64,000 nt of DNA from Cherax quadricarinatus (Eukaryota; Arthropoda; Malacostraca; Decapoda; Parastacidae): contig NC_091298.1 of NCBI RefSeq assembly GCF_038502225.1, positions 47,623,650-47,687,649 of the forward strand, in the 5' to 3' direction. Numbering within the stretch: the stretch's first letter is position 1; each line of letters begins with the position of its first letter. Of the stretch, positions 18,943 to 27,961 are shown piece after piece. The notes below the pieces were generated by a model. That model ran no database searches, was not told the origin of the DNA, and saw only the letters and a list, made by a program, of their open reading frames with translations. A program made the position numbers and the translations under genes.

Positions 18943-21084
18943 ACATTCAGGTGTGTGACTTTAAATGTTAATGGTCTCAAGAATGAGGTCAAAAGGGTCT
19001 GGTTGGAGTGGTTTTTGAGAAGGTATGACGTGGACGTTTGTTTCTTGCAGGAGCACAACCATAGGTCAGGATGTGAGTTGCAATTGAGGGGATATAAGAT
19101 GTTTGTAAGTTTGGCTTTGCATTTAAAGGGAGGAGTGGCTGTCATGGGGTGGGAGGAGGAGGGAGGGTTGTTCGGATGGATGGGTATTGGGGAGAGGGGA
19201 GGGGATGTTTTGTGGGAGTTTATATGCCGGCAGTTAGTAATATGAGGGTAAAAGCAGACTTTGTTAGGGAAGTTTTGTTGTACTATCTCAGGGGTTTACC
19301 TGCTATTTCGATAGTTGGAGGAGATTGGAATTGTGTGATTTGGCATGGAGATGTGATACCGAGGGGTGCGGGGTGTGTGTTGAGTGTTTTGAGGGATGCT
19401 TTACGGGATGTGGGGGTGGTTGATGTGGTGGGCAGGGGGGGGTATCAAGTGGAGCACACATATGTGCAAGGGTGTTATGAAGCACGGTTGGATAGGATTT
19501 ATGTTATGCAGGGGATGGGTGTGGAGAGGGTTAGGACTATTGACGTGGGTTTGTCTGATCACAGGGCGGTGTTGGCTGACCTTCGGGTAGATGGTATTCC
19601 GAGCATATTTCCGAGTTATTGGAAATTGAATGTGTGGCTTTTACAGGAGGAGGTTCTAGGTTTGTCCTTTCAGGACTGGTGGAAAGGTTTTTGGGAGGCT
19701 AGGGATGAGGATGTGAATTTGCTAGACTGGTGGGAGTTGTATGCAAAGGTGGAGATTATAAAATTTTTCAAGGCATGTGGCAGGGAACGGGCACGTTGGT
19801 GGTTTGGCCTGCAGAATTACTTAGAGGGGCAGTTGAATGATTGTTATGGGGGGTAGGGAAGGTGTGAGTGGTGTTATGGGGGAACTTAGAAGTCACTTAG
19901 TGGAGATTCATAACGAATGGTTTGATGCACTCCGTGTCAGGGCAGGCTTGGAGGACGTCTTAAAAGGTGACAGGCTGTCCGGGTATGTACTAAGGAAATT
20001 CAAGGACAGACAGTTGAGGACTACTGTGGCACAGTGGTGGGGGAGGGGGGGTTATGTGCAAGGTCAGGGTCTTTCTGATACAGACAGTATCAATAGGTAT
20101 GCAGATTATTGGTTTTGGGAGAAATGGAAGAGGAGGGAGGGGGTTGTTGGGTTGGATTCATTTGTGGTTATCGGGGCACATCTGGGTTTGGGGCAGGGGG
20201 ACAGGGAAATGTTGAAGGGCAGAATTAAGGAGGCAGAGGTGGAGGAGGTGGTGCAAGGGTTGAGTCAGGGGAAGGCACCGGGAACAGATGGTTTATCTAA
20301 TGAATTTTATAGAGCACATTGGGAGAGTCTGCAGAAGTGCCTAGTGGAAGTTCTGAATTATATGTTGAGCAGTGGCAGGATGGGGCAAACACAGAAAACT
20401 GGGATTACTGTATTGGTGCCGAAGGGGAGGGAGGGGAATGGTTTGGGTGATTATCATCCATTGTCATTAATGTGTTCGGATTATAAAAATTTTGCAAAGA
20501 TATTGGGTAATAGATTGAAGAAGGTAATTGAGGCTGTGATATGTAGAGGTCAGTATGGGATCCTGGGGCGATGAGGAATGGGCACAGTCGGACAAGGGAT
20601 TTTAGAGAGAACTGCCCAGGAGGGGGCATCCTTGGTTTGGATTGGGCTCAGGCTTATGACTGTGTGAATAGGGAATTTTTATGGGTTTGGAGAAGTTGGG
20701 TTTTGGAGGGGGGTAGTGAGTTGGGTGCGCACTATATGAGGGGGCGGTTATGGTTATACGGGTGCAGGTTAATGGAAGGCTGGGGGAGCTGGTGCTGATG
20801 GAACAGGGCTAAAGGCAGGGTTGCCCACTTTTGCAGTTGCTCTTTGCATGTGTGTGGCATCCTTTCTTTGAGGCTGTGGAGGGGGAATTGTGGGGGCTGC
20901 ATGGGGGGAATTGTTGGATATGTTGATGACACCACTGTTCTGGTAATGAATGGGGGGCTTTAAGGAGGGTGGGTGAGGTAATTAAGAGTTTTGGGAATGT
21001 TTCGGTTATGGGAGTTAATCTAGTGAAGTCGAGGTTATTGGAGATAGGGACTTGGGTTGGGGGAGGAGATGGGACATCAAGGTG
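18943..21084 (+). pseudogene. Tx1-1 ORF2 (endonuclease and RT, frame-shifted)
   Basis: The endonuclease begins TLNVNGLKNEVKR near 18961 with CFLQEHNHR. A shift near 19150 leads to VGGDWNCV and GLSDHRAVL (19149-19856). A further frame (19837-20574) holds KAPGTDGLSNEFY, then DYHPLSLMCSDYKNFAKIL where the usual R of NYRP is H. Next come LGLDWAQAYDCVN (20571-20798) and GYVDDTTVLV near 20910-20940, the catalytic box. The frame is then lost at the junction with CR1-A. These motifs match the L1/Tx1 group. The copy is inactive. Confidence 0.83.
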
Positions 21085-21992
21085 GGCATCGACCAAATCT
21101 TTCAGTGAGTTGCAGAAAGCAGTATGAAGTTCAACGATGAAAAATTTCAATTACTCCGATATGGTAAACATGAGGAAATTAAAACTTCATCAGAGTACAA
21201 AACAAATTCCTTCCACAAAATAGAGCAAAAAACCAACGTCAAAGACCTGGGAGTGATCATGTCGGAGAATCTCACCTTCAAGGACCATAACATTGTATCA
21301 ATTGCATCTGCTAGAAAAATGACAGGATGGATAATGAGAACCTTCAAAACTAGGGATGTTAAGCCCATGATGACACTCTTCAGGTCGCTTGTTCTATCTA
21401 AGCTGGAATATTGCTGCACACTAACAGCACCTTTCAAGGCAGGTGAAATTGCTGACCTAGAAAATGTACAGAGAACCTTCACAGCATGCATAACAGAGAT
21501 AAAACACCTCAATTACTGGGAGCTCTTGAAGTTCCTGAACCTGTACTCCCTGGAACACAGGCGGGAGAGATACATGATTATATACACCTGGAAAATCCTA
21601 GAGGGACTAGTGCCGAACTTGTGCACGAAAATCACTCACAACGAAAGCAAAAGACTCGGCAGATGATGCAACATCCCTCCCAATGAAAAGCAGGGGTGTC
21701 ACTAGCACGTTAAGAGACAATACAATAAGTGTCAGGGGCTCGAGACTGTTCAACTGCCTCCCAGCATACATAAGAGGGATTACCAATAGACCCCTGGCTG
21801 TCTTCAAGCAGGCACTGGACAAGCACCTAAAGTCTGTACCTGACCAGCCGGGCTGTGGCTCGTACATTGGATTGCATGCAGCCAGCAGTAACAGTCTGGT
21901 TGTTCAGGCTCTGATCCACCTTGAGGCCTGGTCACAGACCAGGCCGCGGGGGCGTTGACCCCCGGAACTCTTTCCAGGTAAACTCCAGGTAA
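21085..21992 (+). mobile_element. CR1-A 3' fragment
   Basis: About 900 bp of the CR1-A 3' end, from cgaccaaatctttcagtg (equivalent to 31355) through the C-terminal codons (ORF pieces 21124-21666 and 21683-21958) to the tail tttccaggtaaactccaggt. A frameshift and stop near 21665 separate the two pieces. The 3' hairpin gggggcgttgaccccc and the doubled ctccaggta tail are intact. Confidence 0.92.
21124..21958 (+). pseudogene. CR1-A C-terminal coding fragment
   Basis: Encodes the post-RT region of CR1-A: MKFNDEKFQLLRYGK, VKDLGVIMSENLTFKDHNIV and SLEHRRERYMIIYTWKI, then after a frame break SRGVTSTLRDNTISVRG and LFNCLPAYIRGITNRPLAVF. Catalytic domains are missing. It differs from the intact copy at many residues, so it is an older insertion than the 38-43 kb copy. 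Confidence 0.88.
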
Positions 21993-23034
21993 GTTTCATT
22001 TATGCTTTTGATATTGTCTATTTGTATAATAAATTAAAAAAAAATAGTTATTTGGTGTTTTATTAACTATTGCAGCTTTGCAGTGTTTAAAATTTTACAC
22101 CCTTTACAGGGCAGGACCTAGTATAATCAGTCTTCGAATATTAGAAACTGATCGAAAACTAACTTTCACAAATCCATTTGTATGGGCTCATTTCCCTTAC
22201 ATTGAGATACTCTATCCACTCATAGGAAATACATTTCGAAATTCGAAGTTTTCCTATGCGTGCCCGATTAAGGGTTTTAAAATGTACTTCAGTCCAACAG
22301 AAAGTCTTCTGTGTTGTTCCAGGGACATAAAAGTATAACTTTTTTATATTTAAAATAATACAGTACAACAATATAAATAAATAAAATAACACATGAACAA
22401 GCCATTTACAAATAAAATGACCTACCATCAACCCCATTGTATACCCTGAATGTTTTATTCATATTTTATTAAAGTATATCCCATCACCTAACAGGATGGA
22501 AAGAGCAAGATAGCTCCTGCACAGAAAATTACATTAACAAAGTCAAACTTCACAATTCATGCTTTTGCAAACATAAACCCCCCAAAGCACTGTACAATAA
22601 GACCCCTTGCACAAAGTTAACAGAAATTATAATACAGCATACAAAAGATAAAATTATACATTACATTAGCTTAAACAAAAGGCAAACCTAAGCCTACAAT
22701 AAACAGTGCAGTGACACATACCACAATAAAACCCCCACATAAACTGAACAGGAAACACCTGCAAGTAAAACACACAACATTATAGTATATACAATAACAG
22801 CCCATACAAATAACAATCCCATGACATAATGGAGAACAAAAGCACCTCCAAAAACAGTGACCCACACCAGGTTAAAGAAAAACTATACAACAACATTTAA
22901 GCTCTCCTAAGTACATTCCAACAAGATATGTATCAAAACTGTCTACATAGAGTACATAAAAGCCCTATCTCCCTATTTGAAACACAATAGTACATCATTG
23001 TAAAAATAAAATTGTATGATGCATTAACATGAAG
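21993..23034. other. No gene seen; AT-rich
   Basis: About 1 kb with no credible ORF. The 22095-22118 stretch (ccctttacagggcaggacc core) resembles 7944-7965. The block 22350-23030 is A/C-rich on this strand and carries no recognisable tail or protein motif. Confidence 0.55.
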
Positions 23035-23203
23035 CAACCCCTCAAGGAAGGTTCCTTGATGTTGGTGAGGGGCTCTTGATTTATGGAATTGGATCTGTGC
23101 TCCAGTTACCCGAATTAAGCCTGAATGCCTTCCACATCCCCCCCCCAGGCGCTGTATAATCCTCCGGGTTTAGCGCTTCCCCCTTGATTATAATAATAAC
23201 ATG
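23035..23203 (+). mobile_element. I-type LINE or SINE 3' end with (TAA)n
   Basis: A 170-bp segment with a hairpin-like start (cccctcaaggaaggttcctt then ggtgaggggc), a ggaattggatctgtgctcc block, and the terminus cgggtttagcgcttccccct followed by tgattataataataac. The end matches the I-type tail at 6336 in layout but has its own internal sequence, so it is a related subfamily or a SINE sharing that tail. Confidence 0.72.
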
Positions 23204-23653
23204 AAGCAAATGGTGACACTAAGTATGCAATAAGCGTTAATAGGACACTGAATAAAGCAATAAGCAGGAAGCACCTGTAGATAAATCTTAGGCCGTCATA
23301 TATGCAATAAACAGCTCATACTATGGGACTCTTGGACTACAGGAGAACATAACGTCTCCAAACACATTTTCCCAAGTAATTCAAGTAACTACCTGTGGAC
23401 ATGCTTGGTAACACAAACCAAAAATTCACAGAGTATAAAACAGCACAAGGCCCATAATATTCTATAAACCACCATAACAGATGCCTAAGCCACCAATCCC
23501 TGACAGTCAGTGTAATAATTATCCAAACGCCAAAATATGTGACTTATATGTGATACTGGACTAAATTCAGGGTCTCACTAACATGAATAAAAGATGAACC
23601 AACATGAAAGGAATACAACCAGAGGCCAAGTTGAAACCCTCACATACTCAACA
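23204..23653. other. No gene seen
   Basis: About 450 bp with no recognisable ORF, tail or repeat, ending at the start of a tRNA-derived SINE. Confidence 0.55.
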
Positions 23654-23685
23654 TGGTGGCCTGGTGGCTAAAGCTCCCGCTTCAC

Positions 23686-24557
23686 TTGGCTTAGCGCTTC
23701 TTTTTGATTACCTGGAGAGAGTTCCGGGGGTCAACGCCCCCGCGGCCCGGTCTGTGACCAGGCCTCCTGGTGGATCAGAGCCTGATCAACCAGGCTGTTG
23801 CTGCTGGCTGCATGCAAACCAACGTACGAGCCACAGCCCGGCTGATCCGGAACTGACTTTAGGTGCTTGTCCAGTGCCAGCTTGAAGACTGCCAGGGGTC
23901 TGTTGGTAATCCCCCTTATGTGTGCTGGGAGGCAGTTGAACAGTCTTGGGCCCCTGACACTTATTGTATGGTCTCTTAACGTGCTAGTGACACCCCTGCT
24001 TTTCATTGGGGGATGGTGCATCGTCTGCCAAGTCTTTTGCTTTCGTAGTGAGTGATTTTCGTGTGCAAGTTCGGTACTAGTCCCTCTAGGATTTTCCAGG
24101 TGTATATAATCATGTATCTCTCCCTCCTGCGTTCCAGGGAATACAGGTTTAGGAACCTCAAGCGCTCCCAATAATTGAGGTGTTTTATCTCCGTTATGCG
24201 CGCCGTGAAAGTTCTCTGTACATTTTCTAGGTCGGCAATTTCACCTGCCTTGAAAGGTGCTGTTAGTGTGCAGCAATATTCCAGCCTAGATAGAACAAGT
24301 GACCTGAAGAGTGTCATCATGGGCTTGGCCTCCCTAGTTTTGAAGGTTCTCATTATCCATCCTGTCATTTTTCTAGCAGATGCGATTGATACAATGTTAT
24401 GGTCCTTGAAGGTGAGATCCTCCGACATGATCACTCCCAGGTCTTTGACGTTGGTGTTTCGCTCTATTTTGTGGCCAGAATTTGTTTTGTACTCTGATGA
24501 AGATTTAATTTCCTCATGTTTACCATATCTGAGTAATATCTGAGTAATAATAATAAT
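23686..24557 (+). mobile_element. I-type LINE tail, itself interrupted by CR1-A
   Basis: The insertion in SINE-2 begins ttggcttagcgcttcttttt ending in gatta (23710) and resumes as an (ATA)n run near 24546-24557. Together they form the I-type 3' tail. The 10-bp duplication cccgcttcac belongs to this event. CR1-A sequence of 835 bp then landed inside the tail. Confidence 0.82.
23711..24545 (-). mobile_element. CR1-A 5'-truncated copy (minus strand)
   Basis: Read on the minus strand it starts at attactcagatatggtaaac (equivalent to 31417) and runs to the CR1-A 3' hairpin and aactctctccagg. Coding pieces 24003-24434 and 23731-24171 carry the same C-terminal blocks as the intact copy; a one-base change in the C-run near 24010 (compare tccccccaatg) breaks the frame. 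It is nearly identical to the other young copies. Confidence 0.92.
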
Positions 24558-24839
24558 CCCGCTTCACACACGGAGGGCCCGGGTTCGATTCCCGGCGGGT
24601 GGAAACATTTCGACACGTTTCCTTACACCTATTGTCCTGTTCACCTAGCAGCAAATAGGTACCTGGGTGTTAGTCGACTGGTGTGGGTCGCATCCTGGGG
24701 GGCAAGGTTGAGGACCCCAATGGAAATAAGTTAGACAGTCCTCGATGACGCACTTACCTTCTTGGGTTATCCTGGGTGGATAACCTTCTGGGGTTAAAAA
24801 TCCGAACGAAATCTTATCTTAACTCACACATCACATACA

Positions 24840-25372
24840 ACACAAAAACTCCACTACCTTACCATACCCACCAGTCATGTAAGGAGACCAGCCCCTTGCC
24901 CGCCCCCATGAGCCTGGAGGAGTTTACCCACTGAGAGGTTTGGATAACCCTCCGAGAAACTGGACTCCCAACGCCCCCATAGATTAATCTATTCCTACAC
25001 ATTGTTCTATAGAATCTCGCTGCTAACACTTTGATCCTCAAATCACCTTTGGCTTCCTTCATTCTCCAAGAAACGTGCAAATAATCCGCCATGACGTACA
25101 TCAAGGCCCTTCCCACTTCCCCTGATACCCCACTGACATCCAACGACAAAGCCCTAAGAAACGGCCAACTCTCCCCCCCCCAACAGCCTGATAACACCCC
25201 CCATCCAAACCCTCACCCCCCCAAAGATGGACAAAAATATACCACGTGAAAGGCAGTTTCCTCCTCCCCACAACAAGCATGTCGCCTCTCGCCAACCCCA
25301 TTTTATGCAACTCATGCTTGGAAGCCAATACATACTCCCATAAGAAAACGGTATACCAACTCCGTAACCCTT
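24840..25372 (-). pseudogene. Tx1-like LINE C-terminal fragment (minus strand)
   Basis: Minus-strand pieces carry LRSWYTVFLWEYVLASKHEL followed by a degenerate cysteine-poor knuckle region, then (after a shift near 25190) SWPFLRALSLDVSGVSGEV and GDLRIKVLAARFYRTMCRN. This is the layout of the C-terminal domain of Tx1/L1-like ORF2 proteins after the RT. The Tx1-1 copy at 17.6-21.08 kb lacks exactly this part, which lies here on the opposite strand. Whether they were once one element is inference. Confidence 0.65.
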
Positions 25373-25567
25373 GGAGATATAAACACATATGCAGTATAAT
25401 GTGATCCTTTATTGACAACGTTTCACCCACACATGGTGACAGTGACAGTGTCAGCGTGCCTCGTTGTGCTCCGGGTTTTCTGGTGTTTTCACGGTGGCTC
25501 TTACGTGCTAGAACTTTAATTTGTGTCATCAATCCAATACGATACATCCCTCTAGCGCCTGGAACCA
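25373..25567 (-). mobile_element. Penelope-like terminus fragment
   Basis: On the minus strand, 25373-25433 reads gtgtgggtgaaacgttgtc, then aataaaggatcacattatac and tgcatatgtgtttatat, almost identical to the ends of the Penelope-like copies at 27672-27727 and 34565-34616. Upstream of it (25434-25567) the sequence differs from those copies and may be the UTR of another Penelope subfamily. No coding sequence is recognised. Confidence 0.72.
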
Positions 25568-26874
25568 ATCTTGGGTGGAAAACATTATATACTGAGTCAA
25601 AAAAGGAGAATTAGTGTGCACTACCTAGCAGAGTTTACTGCCAGAGGGGAATCAGGCCTGTGTCCCGTGTGGAAAAAAAAATAATAATAATTGAACTTTG
25701 TGTCAGAGGAAAGAAAGTCTCCCTGAAAACATTGAGTATACATAGTGTATAGTGTATACTACAGTGGCTCCCTAGTATATTGATGATAACAGGTGAATTT
25801 GTAAATGAAGTGATAAGCCTAGAGGCAGGTGCCAGAAGTCGCCAGAAACTTACGACAGGTCAGCTGTTTTTAATAATCTTCCTGGCCTGCTAGTGTACTC
25901 GCATATAATCTAGTGATACTAGTGAAGAGCAGAATACAGTGTTGTAGTAGCAACTAACCAGTATTATAATGGTACTTAGTGGAGTGGAGTGACTTTCATT
26001 AGTTTCTTTTTTCTTGAAATACCAGACGTATACTGTGAATTTCATATAACCTGTAGTTACCAGCGGTCGCAATATACACTACGAGAAGCAATTATTACTA
26101 CAGAAAAAGCGTCCTTCCTCCAAAATTTGCACCAGTCAACTATAGTGATAATATAGCATTTATTGTGGTGGAGATGGAAAAAAAAAATAGAAAAGCTAGA
26201 TACAGCGATTGATAAACAAGGGTGGAGGTCGACCGTTCGTCATTGTAGGAGTGCCAGCAGTCACCGGCTCTTCAACACGCAAGTTATACTTTTGTATCAA
26301 TCAAATCACATATTACTCGGGTAGATGGAAATAAATGGTATAAAATACCGACACAATGGCAATATAAACACAAATGCAGTATAATGTGATCCTTTATTGA
26401 CTACGTTTCGCCCACACAGTGGGCTTTTTCAAGTCACAAACAGAACTACCTGGGGTGGAAGGAACGCGAGTATTTATAGTCCGGCTGAGGTCAGGTGAAG
26501 AATGCTGCATCTGATGATGTACCGAGTGGGGTTATAGAGTCTAAAAACTTGGGTAGCTTGGAAAGGAGATTGGATAAGTTTGTGAGCAGACCTTCTACAG
26601 TGTTCTTATGTGGGATAGCGATGAAGAAGTTTCTTGGCAAGTGGTTCAGCTATGTTATAGAAGCCACTATTCTGGTTGAAGTTGTCGGATATAGAAATGA
26701 GTGATGATTCCAGGATTCTTCGGTATTGAGTGTTGTCTTCTGTGGCGATAAGTCTTGAGTTTCTGTAGTTTATCAAGTGGTTGTGTGAATTACGGTGTTG
26801 TACGCAGGCATTCCTTGTGTCGTCAGACCTGCTTGCGTATTGGTGTTCTGAAATACGTGTTTGGAGGTCCCTTG

Positions 26875-27481
26875 CAACGAGTTCCTTGAGGAAGAATGCA
26901 CTATAATTGAACAAATATTTTCTAAACTCCACTATCCTCGTCACTTCATCAGAGACTGCAGACGGCGAGCATTAAACATCTTCAACACACCCAGAGAAGA
27001 CACTGCCGAGAAGAGATACATAGTCCTTCCCACCAACTCCATTGCCAAACATGTTTCCAACATTTTTGCCAAAACATCATTCCAAGTATCTACCTCCACA
27101 ACCACGACCATCAAGGACATCACCAGTAGTAGGCAGGACAAGCCTCCATCCTCTGCAGGGGTATACATAATCCCTTGTAATGACTGCAACAAGTTATACG
27201 TGGGCGAAACATCAAGGGACCTCCAAACACGTATTTCAGAACACCAATACGCAAGCAGGTCTGACGACACAAGGAATGCCTGCGTACAACACCGTAATTC
27301 ACACAACCACTTGATAAACTACAGAAACTCAAGACTTATCGCCACAGAAGACAACACTCAATACCGAAGAATCCTGGAATCATCACTCATTTCTATATCC
27401 GACAACTTCAACCAGAATAGTGGCTTCTATAACATAGCTGAACCACTTGCCAAGAAACTTCTTCATCGCTATCCCACATAA
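26875..27481 (+). pseudogene. Penelope-like GIY-YIG endonuclease fragment
   Basis: About 200 codons ending RRILESSLIS and then AKKLLHRYPT stop. The GIY-YIG domain is recognisable: GVYIIPCNDCNKLYVGETSR, with the CNDC pair typical of Penelope endonucleases, then LQTRISEHQ and an HNHLINY block. RT is missing upstream, so the fragment starts mid-linker (NEFLEEECTIIEQIFSK). The first residues read from the left arm are not part of the protein. The same stretch, 26606-26870, lies on the minus strand in the left arm. Confidence 0.85.
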
Positions 27482-27649
27482 GAACACTGTAGAAGGTCTG
27501 CTCACAAACTTATCCAATCTCCTTTCCAAGCTACCCAAGTTTTTAGACTCTATAACCCCACTCGGTACATCATCAGATGCAGCATTCTTCACCTGACCTC
27601 AGCCGGACTATTAATACTCGCGTTCCTTCCACCCCAGGTAGTTCTGTTT

Positions 27650-27729
27650 GCGACTTGAAAAAGCCCACTGTGTGGGCGAAACGTAGTCAATAAAGGATCA
27701 CATTATACTGCATTTGTGTTTATATTGCC
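27650..27729 (+). promoter_or_regulatory. Penelope-like 3' terminus with hammerhead-like core
   Basis: The sequence cttgaaaaa is followed by a perfect stem gcccac (27663-27668) / gtgggc (27672-27677), then gaaacgtagtc (27678-27688). Penelope-like termini in other animals carry hammerhead ribozymes with CUGANGA, stem II, GAAAC and a very short stem III ending GUC. Here the 3' half fits, but the CUGANGA box is altered (TGAAAAA). Near-identical copies are at 26395-26440 (minus), 25395-25433 (minus) and 34548-34581 (plus). Confidence 0.5.
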
Positions 27730-27961
27730 ACTCGGGTAGATAATTTCCAGTAGATCCTTCATGTGTTAGCTCAAATCACCGACCAGTATGGTTTAAATAA
27801 GTGACCCACTGATCAGATCAGATAGATTGGTCCGAACCCTTGACTGGTCCGAACCCTGGACTGGTTTCAAACGGTTTCGTTGTGCACTACCTAGCAGGTT
27901 ATTAATAGAATATTCAAGAGGTTGTTAGTAGAATTGCAGTAAATCAACCATTCAAATCATT

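Larger units (their letters stand above)
17601..21084 (+). mobile_element. Tx1/L1-like LINE (Tx1-1), decayed, 3'-truncated
   Basis: A two-ORF non-LTR element. ORF1 (about 17640-18862) has an RRM-like fold region and a CCHC knuckle. ORF2 (about 18950-21080) has endonuclease and RT in at least four frames. The sequence stops inside the RT region after the YVDD box and joins directly to a CR1-A fragment at about 21085. The missing C-terminal part of a very similar element lies on the opposite strand at 24840-25372. Base composition is unusually G-rich on the plus strand. Confidence 0.82.
23654..24830 (+). mobile_element. tRNA-derived SINE (SINE-2) split by a nested insertion
   Basis: The head (ggtggcctggtggctaaagc, A-box-like) is at 23654-23685. 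The rest, with B box gggttcgattcc near 24581-24592, the shared block ggtacctgggtgttagtcg and the 3' part gaccccaatggaaataag, is at 24558-24830. The direct repeat cccgcttcac at 23676-23685 and 24558-24567 marks the target duplication of the intruder. Without the intruder the SINE would be about 300 bp. It ends near aaatcttatctta. Confidence 0.88.
26327..27729. mobile_element. Penelope-like element, fold-back copy 1
   Basis: A minus-strand 3' piece (26327-26874) is joined head to head with a plus-strand 3' piece (26875-27729). The outer about 515 bp of the arms (26327-26878 and 27213-27729) are near-perfect inverted repeats. Both outer ends carry the same terminus (tgcatttgtgtttatattgc on the plus strand). 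The 12-bp target duplication around the whole shows it inserted as one unit into CR1-A. RT is absent; only the GIY-YIG endonuclease end is present. Confidence 0.9.

Noticed and set aside
24560..24620. Candidate tRNA gene (gggttcgattcccggcgggt)
   Set aside because: The B-box and T-arm-like part is the head of SINE-2, whose 5' portion is at 23654. There is no complete, uninterrupted cloverleaf.
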